A DNA stretch of 64,000 bases from Pseudomonadota bacterium (GCA_021785405.1 JAJYFF010000002.1:1-64000), one strand, 5' to 3'. Positions 50,467 to 60,555 are shown, numbered from the stretch's first letter. Numbers and translations: made by a program. The notes: generated by a model from the sequence alone, not told the origin.

Positions 50467-53139
50467 TCAGAGGATGAAACGCACCCCGAAGTAGTACTGC
50501 CGGCCGTTCGAGTAGAACGCGCGGGGCTGCGAGGTGTTCGCCGCATAGTACTTGATCGTCGCGTTGGTGATGTTCAACGCGTCGAAGGTGAGTCCCCAGT
50601 GCCGGGTGATCGAGTAGTTGAGCGACGCGTCGAGGTTGCCGATGTCGTCCGCGTTCTCCAGCGAGCTGCGATCGAGGCCCACCAGGTAGTGCGAGCGGAA
50701 GGTGTAGGCCAGGTGGGCATTGAAGCCGCCTCGCTGAAAGTAACCTGCCACGTTGTACGTCAGTGTCGAGGCGCCGACAAGCGGCGTGTGATCGGCGGTC
50801 TGGCCGTCCGCATAGGTCATGTTCGACTCGATCCCGAAGCCGCCCCAGACCGGCTGGTCCCAGGTGAGCTCGACGCCCTTGTCCTGCGCGGTCGTGTTGA
50901 TCGGCGAGGTGATCGTGTACGTCTGGTTGCTGTTCGTGAGCATGTCGAAGTAGACCTGCGACGAATTGCCGTAGTCGACGTACGAGGACATGTCCATGTA
51001 GAACACCCCGACCGCGAGCAGCGACTCGGGGCCGTAGTACCACTCGAGCGACGCATCGTAGTTCGCCGAGCGCAGCGGCTTGAGGTTCGGATTGCCGCCG
51101 TTGCCGACCAGGATCAGGTCCGTGAGGCTCACGGCCCCGCCGAGCGCGCTGTAGTCCGGCCGCGCCATCGTCTCGGCGGCCGAGGTGCGCAGCACCAGGT
51201 CCTTCGTCAGGTCGAACTTCAGGCTCGCGCTCGGCAGGATGTCGAGGTAGCCGTGGTCGATCAGCGTCGGCGTGAACGGACCGAACGCGGAGGTCGTGAT
51301 CGGATTCGTGCCGCCGGAGACGTTCACGAGGCTCTTCTCGTACGTGTTCACCACGCGCACGCCGAAATTGCCGGCCCAGTGGTCGCCGCCGACGTTCGCC
51401 ATCGCGTACGCCGCGAGGTCGTCCTCCTTCACGTCGAACTCGCCGGGCCAGTACAGCCGCGACGGACCGGTCGAGACCCCGGCCGCGACATAGTTCGCGA
51501 TCGCGTCGCCGCCGTACTGATAGACGTTCGTCGGGAAGCTGCCGCCGCCGCCGAGACCCGAGGTGAAGTTCGACGGGTAGGTCGCACCGCCCCAGACCGG
51601 GACGTTCGACCAGCAATACGAGGTGCAGCCGCCGTCCTCGGGGAAGCTCACGTTACGCTCGTGCTGGGCGACGCGTACGCCGAATTTCATCGATTCGAAC
51701 GGTGCCTGGTGGAGCTTCAGCAGCGCGTCGACCTGGCCATAGGTCTCCTTGTCGACCGACTTCTCGATGTCGTTCCATGCCCAGCTCGTCGAGAACTGCG
51801 CGGGCGAGGCCGTGTTCAGGCCGGGGAACGCGACGCTCGCGGGACCGCTCAGGCCGTTCATCGAGTAGCTCAGGCCGTTGCCGCCCGCCGATTCGTACGC
51901 CGGCTCGGTGGGCGTGTTGCCGACACCGTGGGTGTAGCCCACCTGGGTGGTCACGGTCCAGTCGTCGCTCGGCTGGTACTTGCCGTCGAAGTCCAGATAG
52001 TAGGTTTCGGCCGACGCGCCCGGGCGGTAGATCTGGTCGTATACCGCCGACGCCGGCGCGCCGGTCGCCGTCGGCCAGGTCGCCGACGTCAGCGTGCCGT
52101 TCGCAACCGTCGCCGCGGTCGGCACGTAGGTGGGGCTGATCACGTGACTGACCCAGGCCATGAAGTTGCGGTTCGCGTTGTCCGCGTCCATGTGCGAGTA
52201 GAAGCCGTTCAGGTCGAGCGTCAGGGTGTCGATCGGACGGAACTCGAAATCGAAGTCGCCGCCGACGCGCTTGCGCGTCTGGGTGAACAGCGCCGAGCCG
52301 ATCAGGGTCGGGTATTGCGCGTTGGCCGCGTTGGGCAGCGCGGAGTTCGCCGCTTGCCACGCCGCCGCCGTCGCCGGCGGCACGGCCGCGTAGCCCAGGA
52401 ATTCCTGGCCGTTGCGCTGGACGTGACGCTGCTCGTCGAACCCCTGCAGCAGCAAGCCGACGTTGCCGTGCTTCCAGTTCAGCATGCCGTTGAACTGCGG
52501 GTCGACCTTGCCGGGCAGGTCCGTGTACACGCCGCCGGCCGCGACCTCCACGCTGAAATCCTTCGGGAAGTCGAGCGGCTTGCGCGTCTCGATGTCGACC
52601 GAGCCCGCGATCCCGCCTTCGGTGAGGTCGGCGCTCTGGCTCTTGTGCACGACCACCCGATCGACGAGTTCCGAGGGCAGCAGCGTGTAGCTCACGCTGC
52701 GGCCGACGGTCTGGAACTGATCGAGCAGGAACCAGTCGCCGGTCGCGACGGAGTGGCCGTTCACGGTCGTCTGCGTGAGGCTGGGGCTGGTCCCGCGAAT
52801 GCTGACCCGGTCGTTCTCGTCGAAGCCGCCTTCGCCGCTCGCGGCCGATTCGGTGTTCACCCCGGGCAGGCGTTGCAGCGCGTCCGCGACGTTCTTGTCC
52901 GGCAGCTTGCCGACGTCCTGCGCGGTCACCACTTCCTCGGTACCGACCGCCTTGCGCTTGGCGGCGAGCGATTGCTGGATCTCGTAGCGGATCCCTGTCA
53001 CCACGATCTGCTGCAGCGTTTCGTCGGTGTTCGTCGAGGCGGCGGCGGCGCTGGCCGCGCCGGCGACCGCGAGACAGGTTCCGCCGAGCGCCAGTCCGAG
53101 TACATGGGCCTTCGAATGCACTGTTCTTTTGCGTGCCAT
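50467..53139 (-). CDS. TonB-dependent receptor, probable chitooligosaccharide transporter
   Basis: Signal peptide; QQIVVTGIRYEIQQSLAAKRKAVGTEEVVTAQDVGKLPDKNVADALQRLPGVN; nag locus context. Confidence 0.93.
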   Translation of the reverse strand: MARKRTVHSKAHVLGLALGGTCLAVAGAASAAAASTNTDETLQQIVVTGIRYEIQQSLAAKRKAVGTEEVVTAQDVGKLPDKNVADALQRLPGVNTESAASGEGGFDENDRVSIRGTSPSLTQTTVNGHSVATGDWFLLDQFQTVGRSVSYTLLPSELVDRVVVHKSQSADLTEGGIAGSVDIETRKPLDFPKDFSVEVAAGGVYTDLPGKVDPQFNGMLNWKHGNVGLLLQGFDEQRHVQRNGQEFLGYAAVPPATAAAWQAANSALPNAANAQYPTLIGSALFTQTRKRVGGDFDFEFRPIDTLTLDLNGFYSHMDADNANRNFMAWVSHVISPTYVPTAATVANGTLTSATWPTATGAPASAVYDQIYRPGASAETYYLDFDGKYQPSDDWTVTTQVGYTHGVGNTPTEPAYESAGGNGLSYSMNGLSGPASVAFPGLNTASPAQFSTSWAWNDIEKSVDKETYGQVDALLKLHQAPFESMKFGVRVAQHERNVSFPEDGGCTSYCWSNVPVWGGATYPSNFTSGLGGGGSFPTNVYQYGGDAIANYVAAGVSTGPSRLYWPGEFDVKEDDLAAYAMANVGGDHWAGNFGVRVVNTYEKSLVNVSGGTNPITTSAFGPFTPTLIDHGYLDILPSASLKFDLTKDLVLRTSAAETMARPDYSALGGAVSLTDLILVGNGGNPNLKPLRSANYDASLEWYYGPESLLAVGVFYMDMSSYVDYGNSSQVYFDMLTNSNQTYTITSPINTTAQDKGVELTWDQPVWGGFGIESNMTYADGQTADHTPLVGASTLTYNVAGYFQRGGFNAHLAYTFRSHYLVGLDRSSLENADDIGNLDASLNYSITRHWGLTFDALNITNATIKYYAANTSQPRAFYSNGRQYYFGVRFIL

Positions 53140-53310
53140 GAGGTGCTCCCTGTTGAGTTGGCCGCGGCCGGTCGCCGCCCTGATGTAATCCCAATGGAGC
53201 CCAGTCTAATGCCAATTAGCCGTAAAAAGCTAGATAATGGTGTACCAATTACTTGCCTGTCACGTCAATGCAATAAAAACAATGTCTTACTTGAGGTCTC
53301 GGTGTCGTGA

Positions 53311-53326
53311 AATATCGATTGGTATT
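53311..53326. promoter_or_regulatory. Candidate GntR operator upstream of the nag regulator
   Basis: Imperfect inverted repeat AATATCG-AT-TGGTATT. Confidence 0.35.
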
Positions 53327-53360
53327 GTAGTCGTCTGGTCGATGGGATACGGTAGGCGTC

Positions 53361-54104
53361 ATGACCACGCTCGCGAAGCAATTGCGGCCGCTCGATCCGC
53401 AGGCGAACCAACCGCTGTACTTGCAGCTGCAACGCGCGTTGCGCGAGGCGATCGTGCAGCGACTGATCGGGCCCGACGATGCGCTGCCCGCCGAGCGAGA
53501 ACTGGCGGCGGATCTCGCGGTGTCGCGGATGACGGTCCGCAAAGCGCTCGACGGGCTGGTCGACGAGGGCTTGCTGGTGCGCCGGCAAGGCTCCGGCAAC
53601 TTCGTCTCGGCCCGCGTCGAGAAGAATTTCGCGAAGCTCACGTCGTTCTCGGAGGACATGCGCGCGCGCGGGCGTACCCCGCACAGCGTCTGGCTGAAAC
53701 GCGCGGTCGGCACGGTGATGCCCGAGGAGGCGCTCACGCTGCGATTGAGTCCGGGAACGCCGGTCTATCGATTCCACCGGATCCGGTTCGCGGACGACGC
53801 GCCGATGGCGCTCGAATATGCGACGGTGCTCGCGTTCGCGTTGCCGTCGGTCGACGCGGTCGACCGCTCGCTCTACGAAGCCCTCGAGCGCAGCGGTCAT
53901 CGCCCAGTGCGCGCGCTGCAGCGCTTGCGCGCGGTGCTGCTCACCGCGGAGCAGGCCGAATTGCTGAAGGCCAAGCCGTACGATGCCGGGCTGCTCGTCG
54001 AACGGGTCGGGTTCCTGCAGGACGGGACGGCGGTCGAGTATTCCCAGTCCTACTATTGCGGCGACACCTACGATTTCATCGCGGAACTGAGCAGCACGAC
54101 ATGA
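53361..54104 (+). CDS. GntR/UTRA family regulator (NagQ/NagR-like)
   Basis: PLYLQLQRALREAIVQRLIGPDDALPAERELAADLAVSRMTVRKALDGLVDEGLLVRRQGSGNFV; UTRA C-terminus. Confidence 0.93.
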   Translation: MTTLAKQLRPLDPQANQPLYLQLQRALREAIVQRLIGPDDALPAERELAADLAVSRMTVRKALDGLVDEGLLVRRQGSGNFVSARVEKNFAKLTSFSEDMRARGRTPHSVWLKRAVGTVMPEEALTLRLSPGTPVYRFHRIRFADDAPMALEYATVLAFALPSVDAVDRSLYEALERSGHRPVRALQRLRAVLLTAEQAELLKAKPYDAGLLVERVGFLQDGTAVEYSQSYYCGDTYDFIAELSSTT

Positions 54105-55138
54105 GCGTGAGCGGCGAGGATTCCACGCGCATGTTCCGCGAAGCGGCGCAGGCGGCGCAGTGCGTGCGGCGGCAACTCGAGTGCAATGCGGCGGTCGTCG
54201 AACGCATCGCCGCGGCGCTGCACGACCGGCCGCCGCGCGCGCTCGCGACCTGCGGGCGCGGCAGCTCCGATCACGCGGCGACGTTCGCGCGCTATCTGGT
54301 CGAGATGCGGCTGCGCTTGCTGAGTTCGTCGGTGTCCCCGTCGGTGAACTCGGTCTACGGGATCCGCCTGAACCTCGAGGGATGCCTGTTCCTCGCGTTC
54401 TCGCAGTCCGGCCGCAGTCCCGACCTGCTCGCGGCCGCGAACTCCGCGGCTCGCGCCGGCGCGCTGGTCGTCGCCTGTGTGAACGAGGCGGATTCCGCGC
54501 TCGCGCGCGCGGCGCATCACGTCGTGCCGCTGCACGCGAGTCCCGAGACCAGCGTCGCGGCGACCAAGTCGTACGTCGCGATGCTCGCCGCCTCCTTGCA
54601 TCTGGTGGCGACGTGGGCGCGCGACCACGCGCTCCTGCGCGCGCTCGAGGAGGCGCCGGCGCTGCTCGAACGGGCCTGGGCGCTCGATTGGAGCGCCGCG
54701 CTCGCACCGCTCGTCCGCGCGGAGCACTTGCTCGTGATCGGCCGCGGTCCCGGCCTCGCGGTCGCGCAGGAAGCGGCGTTGAAGCTCAAGGAGACCTGTG
54801 CCTTGCACGCCGAGGCGTTCAGCGGCGCGGAGCTGCGCCATGGACCGATGGCCTTGGTCGGTTCGCAGGTGCCGGTGATGATCTTCGTGCAGGACGACGC
54901 GACCCGCGAGGGTCTCGAGCGCCTCGCGCGCGAACTCGTCGACCGGGGCGTGCCGGTGCTGGTCGCGGGCGCGCGCGTCGAAGGGGCGACCTGCCTGCCG
55001 ATCCCGGCCTGCGACCCCGCCGCCGCGCCGATGGCGTTCGCGGTCGCGTTCTACCGCCTCGCGAACGCGCTCGCGCTGCGCCGCGGCCGCGATCCGGACG
55101 CGCCGCCGCTGCTCGCGAAGGTCACGGAAACCCATTGA
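54101..55138 (+). CDS. SIS-domain glucosamine-6-phosphate deaminase, NagB-II type
   Basis: LATCGRGSSDHAATFARYL..AFSQSGRSPDLL..EAFSGAELRHGPMAL; GntR-nagB-II-nagA order. Confidence 0.9.
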   Translation: MSVSGEDSTRMFREAAQAAQCVRRQLECNAAVVERIAAALHDRPPRALATCGRGSSDHAATFARYLVEMRLRLLSSSVSPSVNSVYGIRLNLEGCLFLAFSQSGRSPDLLAAANSAARAGALVVACVNEADSALARAAHHVVPLHASPETSVAATKSYVAMLAASLHLVATWARDHALLRALEEAPALLERAWALDWSAALAPLVRAEHLLVIGRGPGLAVAQEAALKLKETCALHAEAFSGAELRHGPMALVGSQVPVMIFVQDDATREGLERLARELVDRGVPVLVAGARVEGATCLPIPACDPAAAPMAFAVAFYRLANALALRRGRDPDAPPLLAKVTETH

Positions 55139-56298
55139 TGCGTTACGCGCTCGCGAACGGCCGCGTGCTCACCGAGCGCGGATTCGAGACCGGGCGCGTG
55201 GTGCTCGTCGACGGGGAATCGATCGAGGCGCTCGTCGACGAGCGCGACGCCGCGGGCGATCGCGCCGAGTGGATCGACCTGGATGGCGCGCTGCTGCTGC
55301 CCGGATTCATCGACACGCAGGTCAACGGCGGCGGCGGCGTGCTGTTCAACGACGACCCCAGCGTGGACGCGATCCGCGCGATCGGCCGTGCGCACCGCCG
55401 GTTCGGGACCACCGGGTTCCTGCCGACGCTGATCAGCGACGATCCCGCGGTGATGGTGCGGGCGATCCGTGCGGTCGAGGCGGCGTTCGCGGCGCGCGTC
55501 CCGGGCGTGCTCGGCATCCACATCGAGGGCCCGTTCCTCAACGAGATCCGCAAGGGCGTGCACGATCCGGCGAAGTTCCAATCGCTCGACGCGGCCGCGC
55601 TGGATCTGCTGTGCTCCGTGCGGACCGGCCGATCGGTGGTCACGCTCGCGCCGGAACTCGCACCGCCGGGCGCGATTCGCCGGCTCGCGCGCGCCGGACT
55701 GCGGGTTTGCGCCGGCCACACCGACGCGAGCTATGCGCAGATCCGCGCGGCGCTCGGCGAGGGCCTGTGCGGTTTCACGCATCTGTTCAACGCGATGTCG
55801 CCGATGACCAGCCGCGAGCCGGGCGTCGTCGGCGCGGCGCTCGAGGATCGCGACAGCTGGTGCGGCATCATCGTCGACGGCCGGCACGTCGACCCGGTCG
55901 TGCTCAAGGTCGCGCTGCGCGCGAAATCGCACGACCAGTTCCTGCTCGTGACCGATGCGATGGCCTGCGTCGGCACCGACGCGCGCGAGTTCGTGCTGCA
56001 GGGCCGGCGCATCGAAGTGCGCGACGGGGTCTGCATGGATCAGAACGGCGTGCTCGCCGGTTCCGCGCTCGACCTCGCCCGCGCGGTGCGCAACGCGGTC
56101 GATTGGCTCGATCTGTCGCTCGACGAGGCGGTGTCGATGGCGAGCGTGAACCCGGCGCGGTTCCTCGGACTCGACGATCGAGTCGGGCGGATTGCGCCGG
56201 GGCAACGCGCCAACCTGGTGGTGGCCACCGATCGACTCGAGATCCTGGATACCTGGATCGACGGCCGCAGCGCCGTCCGGCACCCGGACGGGTCCTGA
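55138..56298 (+). CDS. nagA: N-acetylglucosamine-6-phosphate deacetylase
   Basis: LLLPGFIDTQVNGGGGVLFND..IHIEGPFLN..CAGHTDASYAQI..FTHLFNAMSPMTSREPG. Confidence 0.96.
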   Translation: MRYALANGRVLTERGFETGRVVLVDGESIEALVDERDAAGDRAEWIDLDGALLLPGFIDTQVNGGGGVLFNDDPSVDAIRAIGRAHRRFGTTGFLPTLISDDPAVMVRAIRAVEAAFAARVPGVLGIHIEGPFLNEIRKGVHDPAKFQSLDAAALDLLCSVRTGRSVVTLAPELAPPGAIRRLARAGLRVCAGHTDASYAQIRAALGEGLCGFTHLFNAMSPMTSREPGVVGAALEDRDSWCGIIVDGRHVDPVVLKVALRAKSHDQFLLVTDAMACVGTDAREFVLQGRRIEVRDGVCMDQNGVLAGSALDLARAVRNAVDWLDLSLDEAVSMASVNPARFLGLDDRVGRIAPGQRANLVVATDRLEILDTWIDGRSAVRHPDGS

Positions 56299-56305
56299 CC
56301 GCGGA

Positions 56306-57073
56306 TCAGTGCGTGGGCGACGGCGCCGACGCCGGGGCTTGCAGGTCGATCCACGCGAGCACCCAGGTTTCCCCGCGCGCGGCCGGCGCGAGTCGCACGC
56401 ACAGGTCGTGCAAGCCGTGCACCGCCGCCGGCACGCGCACGGTCGGCAGCACCACGAGCGGGTCACCGGTCCGCGGCAGCGGCAGCCGGGCGAACGGTGC
56501 GCCGGCGCAACCGTCGAGCCGGAGCAGGAGGTCGCCGGGCGCCGGCGATGGCCGCGCGCGCGCGCGGCGGGCGGGCGCGGCGGGTGCCCGGCGGATCGCG
56601 AGGCGCACGCGGCGGGCGACGTCGAAGTCGGCCTGTCGATAGACCCAGCAGCCGCGCGCCCCGCACGGCGACAGTTCGCGGCGGGTGCGCCGTTGCGCGG
56701 TCGCGAGGTCGATCCGCCGCGCGAGGATCGGGCCGATGCGCCGCGAGCCCGCGAATACGGCGGCGCGCACCGTGACCGGCAGCCGCAGCCGCAGCGGGCC
56801 GCGATACGGCGCGGAGTCCGCGCGCGGCGGTTCGCCGGCGAGCGTGTAGCGGATCTCGCCGGCGCCGTTCGCGGTCGACAGGGTCACCCGCGCGGTCGCC
56901 GCGCGGAAGTCGTACGCGACGCGCGCGCGCACGCGATGCGGCGCCGGTGCCGCCGCCACGCCCGCGCGGGCCGCGGTCGCGCCGAGCAGCGCGGCGAGCG
57001 CGAGCGTGCACCCCCGCGGGATCCGTGGCGGGGTCGGCGATCGGGCGGGCGATGGGCGGGCGCGGGGGAGCAT
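56306..57073 (-). CDS. Secreted protein homologous to the C-terminal non-catalytic region of the GH20 gene at 48061-50409
   Basis: Signal peptide TLALAALLGATAARA; HRVRARVAYDFRAATARVTLSTANGAGEIRYTL..DLATAQRRTRRELSPCG..GLHDLCVRLAP..WVLAWIDL aligns with the GH20 tail. Confidence 0.85.
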   Translation of the reverse strand: MLPRARPSPARSPTPPRIPRGCTLALAALLGATAARAGVAAAPAPHRVRARVAYDFRAATARVTLSTANGAGEIRYTLAGEPPRADSAPYRGPLRLRLPVTVRAAVFAGSRRIGPILARRIDLATAQRRTRRELSPCGARGCWVYRQADFDVARRVRLAIRRAPAAPARRARARPSPAPGDLLLRLDGCAGAPFARLPLPRTGDPLVVLPTVRVPAAVHGLHDLCVRLAPAARGETWVLAWIDLQAPASAPSPTH

Positions 57074-57131
57074 CGGCGACGTTGTACGGCAGGGACGGGC
57101 CGCCGACAAGTGCGGCCTCGGGCCGATCCTC

Positions 57132-57137
57132 TATAAT
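57132..57137 (+). promoter_or_regulatory. Putative -10 element (TATAAT) of the rfb operon
   Basis: CTCTATAATCC about 33 nt before rfbA; no clear -35 identified. Confidence 0.4.
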
Positions 57138-57169
57138 CCGCGCTCGGCCCCGACCCCCTGGAGCACCTC

Positions 57170-58057
57170 TTGTCGACAGCACGCAAAGGCATCGTCCTCG
57201 CCGGCGGCGCGGGCACCCGACTGCATCCGGTGACCTTGTCGCAGAGCAAGCAGCTGCTGCCGGTCTACGACAAGCCGATGATCTACTATCCGCTCGCGAC
57301 GCTGATGACCGCGGGCATCCGCGAATTCCTGATCATCACGACGCCGCGCGATCAGACCGCGTTTCGCGACCTGCTCGGCGACGGCGCGGGCTGGGGCGTG
57401 TCGTTCCGCTACGCGGTGCAGGCCGAACCGAACGGGATCGCGCAGGCGCTGCTGATCGCCGAGGCGTTCCTCGCGGGCGCGCCGTCGGCGCTGATCCTCG
57501 GCGACAACATCTTCTACGGTGCGAACCTCTCCGCGGTGCTGCAGGCGGCGGCCGCGCGCGAGCGCGGCGCGACCGTGTTCGGCTACACCGTCCAGGATCC
57601 GGAGCGCTACGGCGTCGTGCAGTTCGACGCGACGGGGCGGGTGACCGACCTCGTCGAGAAGCCGAAGGACCCGCCGTCGAACACCGCGGTCACCGGGGTG
57701 TACTTCTACGATGCGCGCGCGCCGCAGTTCGCGCGCGCGATCCGCCCGTCCGCGCGCGGCGAGCTCGAGATCACGGACTTGAATCGCGAGTACCTGAAGG
57801 ACGGCTCGCTGTGGGTCGAGCGGCTCGGCCGCGGCACCGCGTGGCTCGACACCGGCACGCACGACTCGCTGCTCGACGCCGGCGTGTTCGTGCGGATCCT
57901 GGAGGAGCGCCAGGGCCTGAAGGTCGCGTGCGTCGAGGAGATCGCGTGGCGCGCGGGCTTCATCGACGACGCGCAGCTCGAGCGGCTCGCGACGCCGCTG
58001 CTGAAGAGCGGCTACGGCGAGTACCTGTTGCGCCTGCTGCGGGAGGCGCGCGCATGA
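57170..58057 (+). CDS. rfbA: Glucose-1-phosphate thymidylyltransferase
   Basis: KGIVLAGGAGTRLHPVTLSQSKQLLPVYDKPMIYYPLATLM. Confidence 0.97.
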   Translation: MSTARKGIVLAGGAGTRLHPVTLSQSKQLLPVYDKPMIYYPLATLMTAGIREFLIITTPRDQTAFRDLLGDGAGWGVSFRYAVQAEPNGIAQALLIAEAFLAGAPSALILGDNIFYGANLSAVLQAAAARERGATVFGYTVQDPERYGVVQFDATGRVTDLVEKPKDPPSNTAVTGVYFYDARAPQFARAIRPSARGELEITDLNREYLKDGSLWVERLGRGTAWLDTGTHDSLLDAGVFVRILEERQGLKVACVEEIAWRAGFIDDAQLERLATPLLKSGYGEYLLRLLREARA

Positions 58058-58602
58058 GATTCCACCCGACGCCGCTCGCCGGCGTCGTGCTGGTCGAACC
58101 GCAGGTGTTCGGCGATGCGCGCGGGTTCTTCATGGAGACCTGGCAGGAGCCGAAATTCCGCGCGGCCGGCATCGACGCGCGCTTCGTCCAGGACAACCAC
58201 AGCCGCTCGACGCAGTGGACGCTGCGCGGCCTGCACTTCCAGATCGAGCACACCCAGGGCAAGCTCGTCCGGGTCGCGACCGGCAGCGTGTTCGACGCGG
58301 TCGTGGATCTGCGGCGCGGCTCGCCGAGCTTCGGCCGCTGGTGGGGCGTCGAGCTCTCCGCCGAGAATCGGCGGATGCTGTGGGTCCCGCCGGGCCTCGC
58401 GCACGGGATCCTGGTGACCTCGCCCGCCGCGGATTTCCTCTACAAGTGCACCGATCTCTACAGCCCGGCGCACGAGCGCACGCTGCGCTGGGACGATCCG
58501 ACGATCGGCATCGCCTGGCCGCTCCCCGCCGGCGTGACGCCGACGCTGTCGGCGAAGGACGCGCAAGGGCGCGGCTTCGACGCGATCGAGACCTTCCCGT
58601 GA
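58054..58602 (+). CDS. rfbC: dTDP-4-dehydrorhamnose 3,5-epimerase
   Basis: VLVEPQVFGDARGFFMETW..FVQDNHSRSTQWTLRGLHFQ. Confidence 0.97.
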   Translation: MRFHPTPLAGVVLVEPQVFGDARGFFMETWQEPKFRAAGIDARFVQDNHSRSTQWTLRGLHFQIEHTQGKLVRVATGSVFDAVVDLRRGSPSFGRWWGVELSAENRRMLWVPPGLAHGILVTSPAADFLYKCTDLYSPAHERTLRWDDPTIGIAWPLPAGVTPTLSAKDAQGRGFDAIETFP

Positions 58603-59465
58603 AGGTGCTCGTGACCGGTGCGGGCGGTCAGGTCGGTCGCGAGCTCGCCCGAACCGTGCCGCCCGGCCTCGCGCTGACCGCGCTTGGCCGGCAGGACCTC
58701 GACATCGGCGATGCGGCGGCGGTGGCCGCGGCGATCGCCGCGAGCGGCGCGCGCTGGATCGTGAACGCCGCCGCCTACACCGCGGTGGATCGCGCCGAGA
58801 GCGAGCCGGCCGCGGCGCGGGCGATCAACGACACCGCGGTCGGTACGCTCGCGGCCGCCGCCCACGCCGCGGGCGCGCGGCTCCTGCACCTGTCGACCGA
58901 CTTCGTGTTCGACGGCCGCGCGAATCGCGCGTATCGCCCGGAGGATCCCCCGAATCCGTTGTCGGCGTACGGCCGCAGCAAGCTCGACGGCGAGCGGCGC
59001 GCGCTCGCCGCGGCGTGCGGCGCGATCGTGCTGCGCACCGCGTGGGTCTACGCCGCGCACGGGCGGAACTTCGCGCTGACGATGCTGAAGCTCCTCGGCG
59101 AGCGCGACCGGGTGCGCGTCGTCGCCGATCAGATCGGCGCGCCGACCTGGGCGCGCGGGCTCGCGCAGGCGATCTGGGCGCTGGTGCGCGCCGACGCGCC
59201 GCCCGGCCTCCTGCACTGGTGCGATCTCGGGGTCGCGAGCTGGTATGACTTCGCGGTCGCGATCCAGGACGAGGGACTCGCCCGGGGGCTGCTCCCGCGG
59301 CGGGTGCCGATCGAGCCGATCGCGACCGCCGACTACCCGACGCCGGCGGTCCGTCCGGCGTTCAGCCTGCTCGACACGCGCGCGACGCGCGCGCTGATCG
59401 ACGCACCGGCGCGCCACTGGCGCCATCACCTGCAAGGAATGCTCGATGAGCTTCGTGCCGCGTAA
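58599..59465 (+). CDS. rfbD: dTDP-4-dehydrorhamnose reductase
   Basis: [44 protein letters not shown] start. Confidence 0.95.
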   Translation: MKVLVTGAGGQVGRELARTVPPGLALTALGRQDLDIGDAAAVAAAIAASGARWIVNAAAYTAVDRAESEPAAARAINDTAVGTLAAAAHAAGARLLHLSTDFVFDGRANRAYRPEDPPNPLSAYGRSKLDGERRALAAACGAIVLRTAWVYAAHGRNFALTMLKLLGERDRVRVVADQIGAPTWARGLAQAIWALVRADAPPGLLHWCDLGVASWYDFAVAIQDEGLARGLLPRRVPIEPIATADYPTPAVRPAFSLLDTRATRALIDAPARHWRHHLQGMLDELRAA

Positions 59466-60555
59466 TCTCCTCGTGACCGGCGGCGCCGGCTTCATCGGCG
59501 CGAACTTCGTGCGCCACTGGCTCGCGCGCGGCGGCGACGGCCGGGTCGTCGTCTACGACGCGCTCACCTACGCCGGCAACCCGGCGAACCTCGCGGGCCT
59601 CGACGCGGATCCGCGCTACGCGTTCCTGCACGGCGACATCTGCGACGAGGCGGCGGTGCGCGCGGCGCTCGAGGCGCACGCGATCGACACGATCGTGCAT
59701 TTCGCGGCGGAGTCGCACGTCGACCGCTCGATCCTCGGGCCGGACGAGTTCATCCGCACCAACGTGCTCGGCACGCACGCGCTGCTGAAGGCAGCGAAGG
59801 CGCACTGGCTCGCGGGCGCCGCGCGGCCGCACCGCTTCCATCACGTCTCGACCGACGAGGTGTACGGGAGTCTCGCGCCGCAGGACCCGCCGTTCCACGA
59901 GGCGACGCCGTACGCGCCGAACTCGCCGTACTCGGCGAGCAAGGCGGGCTCGGACCACCTGGTGCGCGCGTATCACGAGACCTACGGGCTCGCGACGACG
60001 ATCACCAATTGCTCGAACAACTACGGACCCTATCAGTTCCCCGAGAAACTGATCCCGCTGGTGCTGATCAACATCCTGCAGGGCCAGCCGCTGCCGGTGT
60101 ACGGCGACGGTCTGCAGATCCGCGACTGGCTCTACGTCGAGGATCACTGCCGCGCGATCGCGCTCGCGCTCGAGCGCGGCCGCGCGGGCGAGGTGTACAA
60201 CGTCGGCGGCAATGCGGAGACCGCGAACCTCACGATCGTGCGCACGCTGTGCGCGCTCATCGATCGACGCCTCGCCGCGGCGCCGGCGCTGCGCGCCGCG
60301 TATCCGCAGAGTCCCGCCGCCCGCGGCGGCCGCGCGCTCGAACTCATCACGCACGTGCGCGACCGGCCGGGGCACGATCGACGCTACGCGATCGATTTTC
60401 GCAAAGCCGCGCGCGAGCTCGGCTACGCGCCGTCGGTGTCGATCGAGCACGGGCTCGAGCGCACGATCGACTGGTATCTCGCGCACGCCGAGTGGTGGCG
60501 GGCGCTGCTCGGACGGGATTACGCGGCGTGGGTCGCGACGAACTACCGGCGGTAG
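59446..60555 (+). CDS. rfbB: dTDP-glucose 4,6-dehydratase
   Basis: NLLVTGGAGFIGANFVRHWL..FAAESHVDRSI..YSASKAGSDHLVRAYHETYGL. Confidence 0.97.
   Translation: MSFVPRNLLVTGGAGFIGANFVRHWLARGGDGRVVVYDALTYAGNPANLAGLDADPRYAFLHGDICDEAAVRAALEAHAIDTIVHFAAESHVDRSILGPDEFIRTNVLGTHALLKAAKAHWLAGAARPHRFHHVSTDEVYGSLAPQDPPFHEATPYAPNSPYSASKAGSDHLVRAYHETYGLATTITNCSNNYGPYQFPEKLIPLVLINILQGQPLPVYGDGLQIRDWLYVEDHCRAIALALERGRAGEVYNVGGNAETANLTIVRTLCALIDRRLAAAPALRAAYPQSPAARGGRALELITHVRDRPGHDRRYAIDFRKAARELGYAPSVSIEHGLERTIDWYLAHAEWWRALLGRDYAAWVATNYRR

Noticed and set aside
47929-53310. 1793-aa plus-strand ORF
   Set aside because: Antisense to GH20 and TonB receptor genes with clear domain motifs; shadow ORF.
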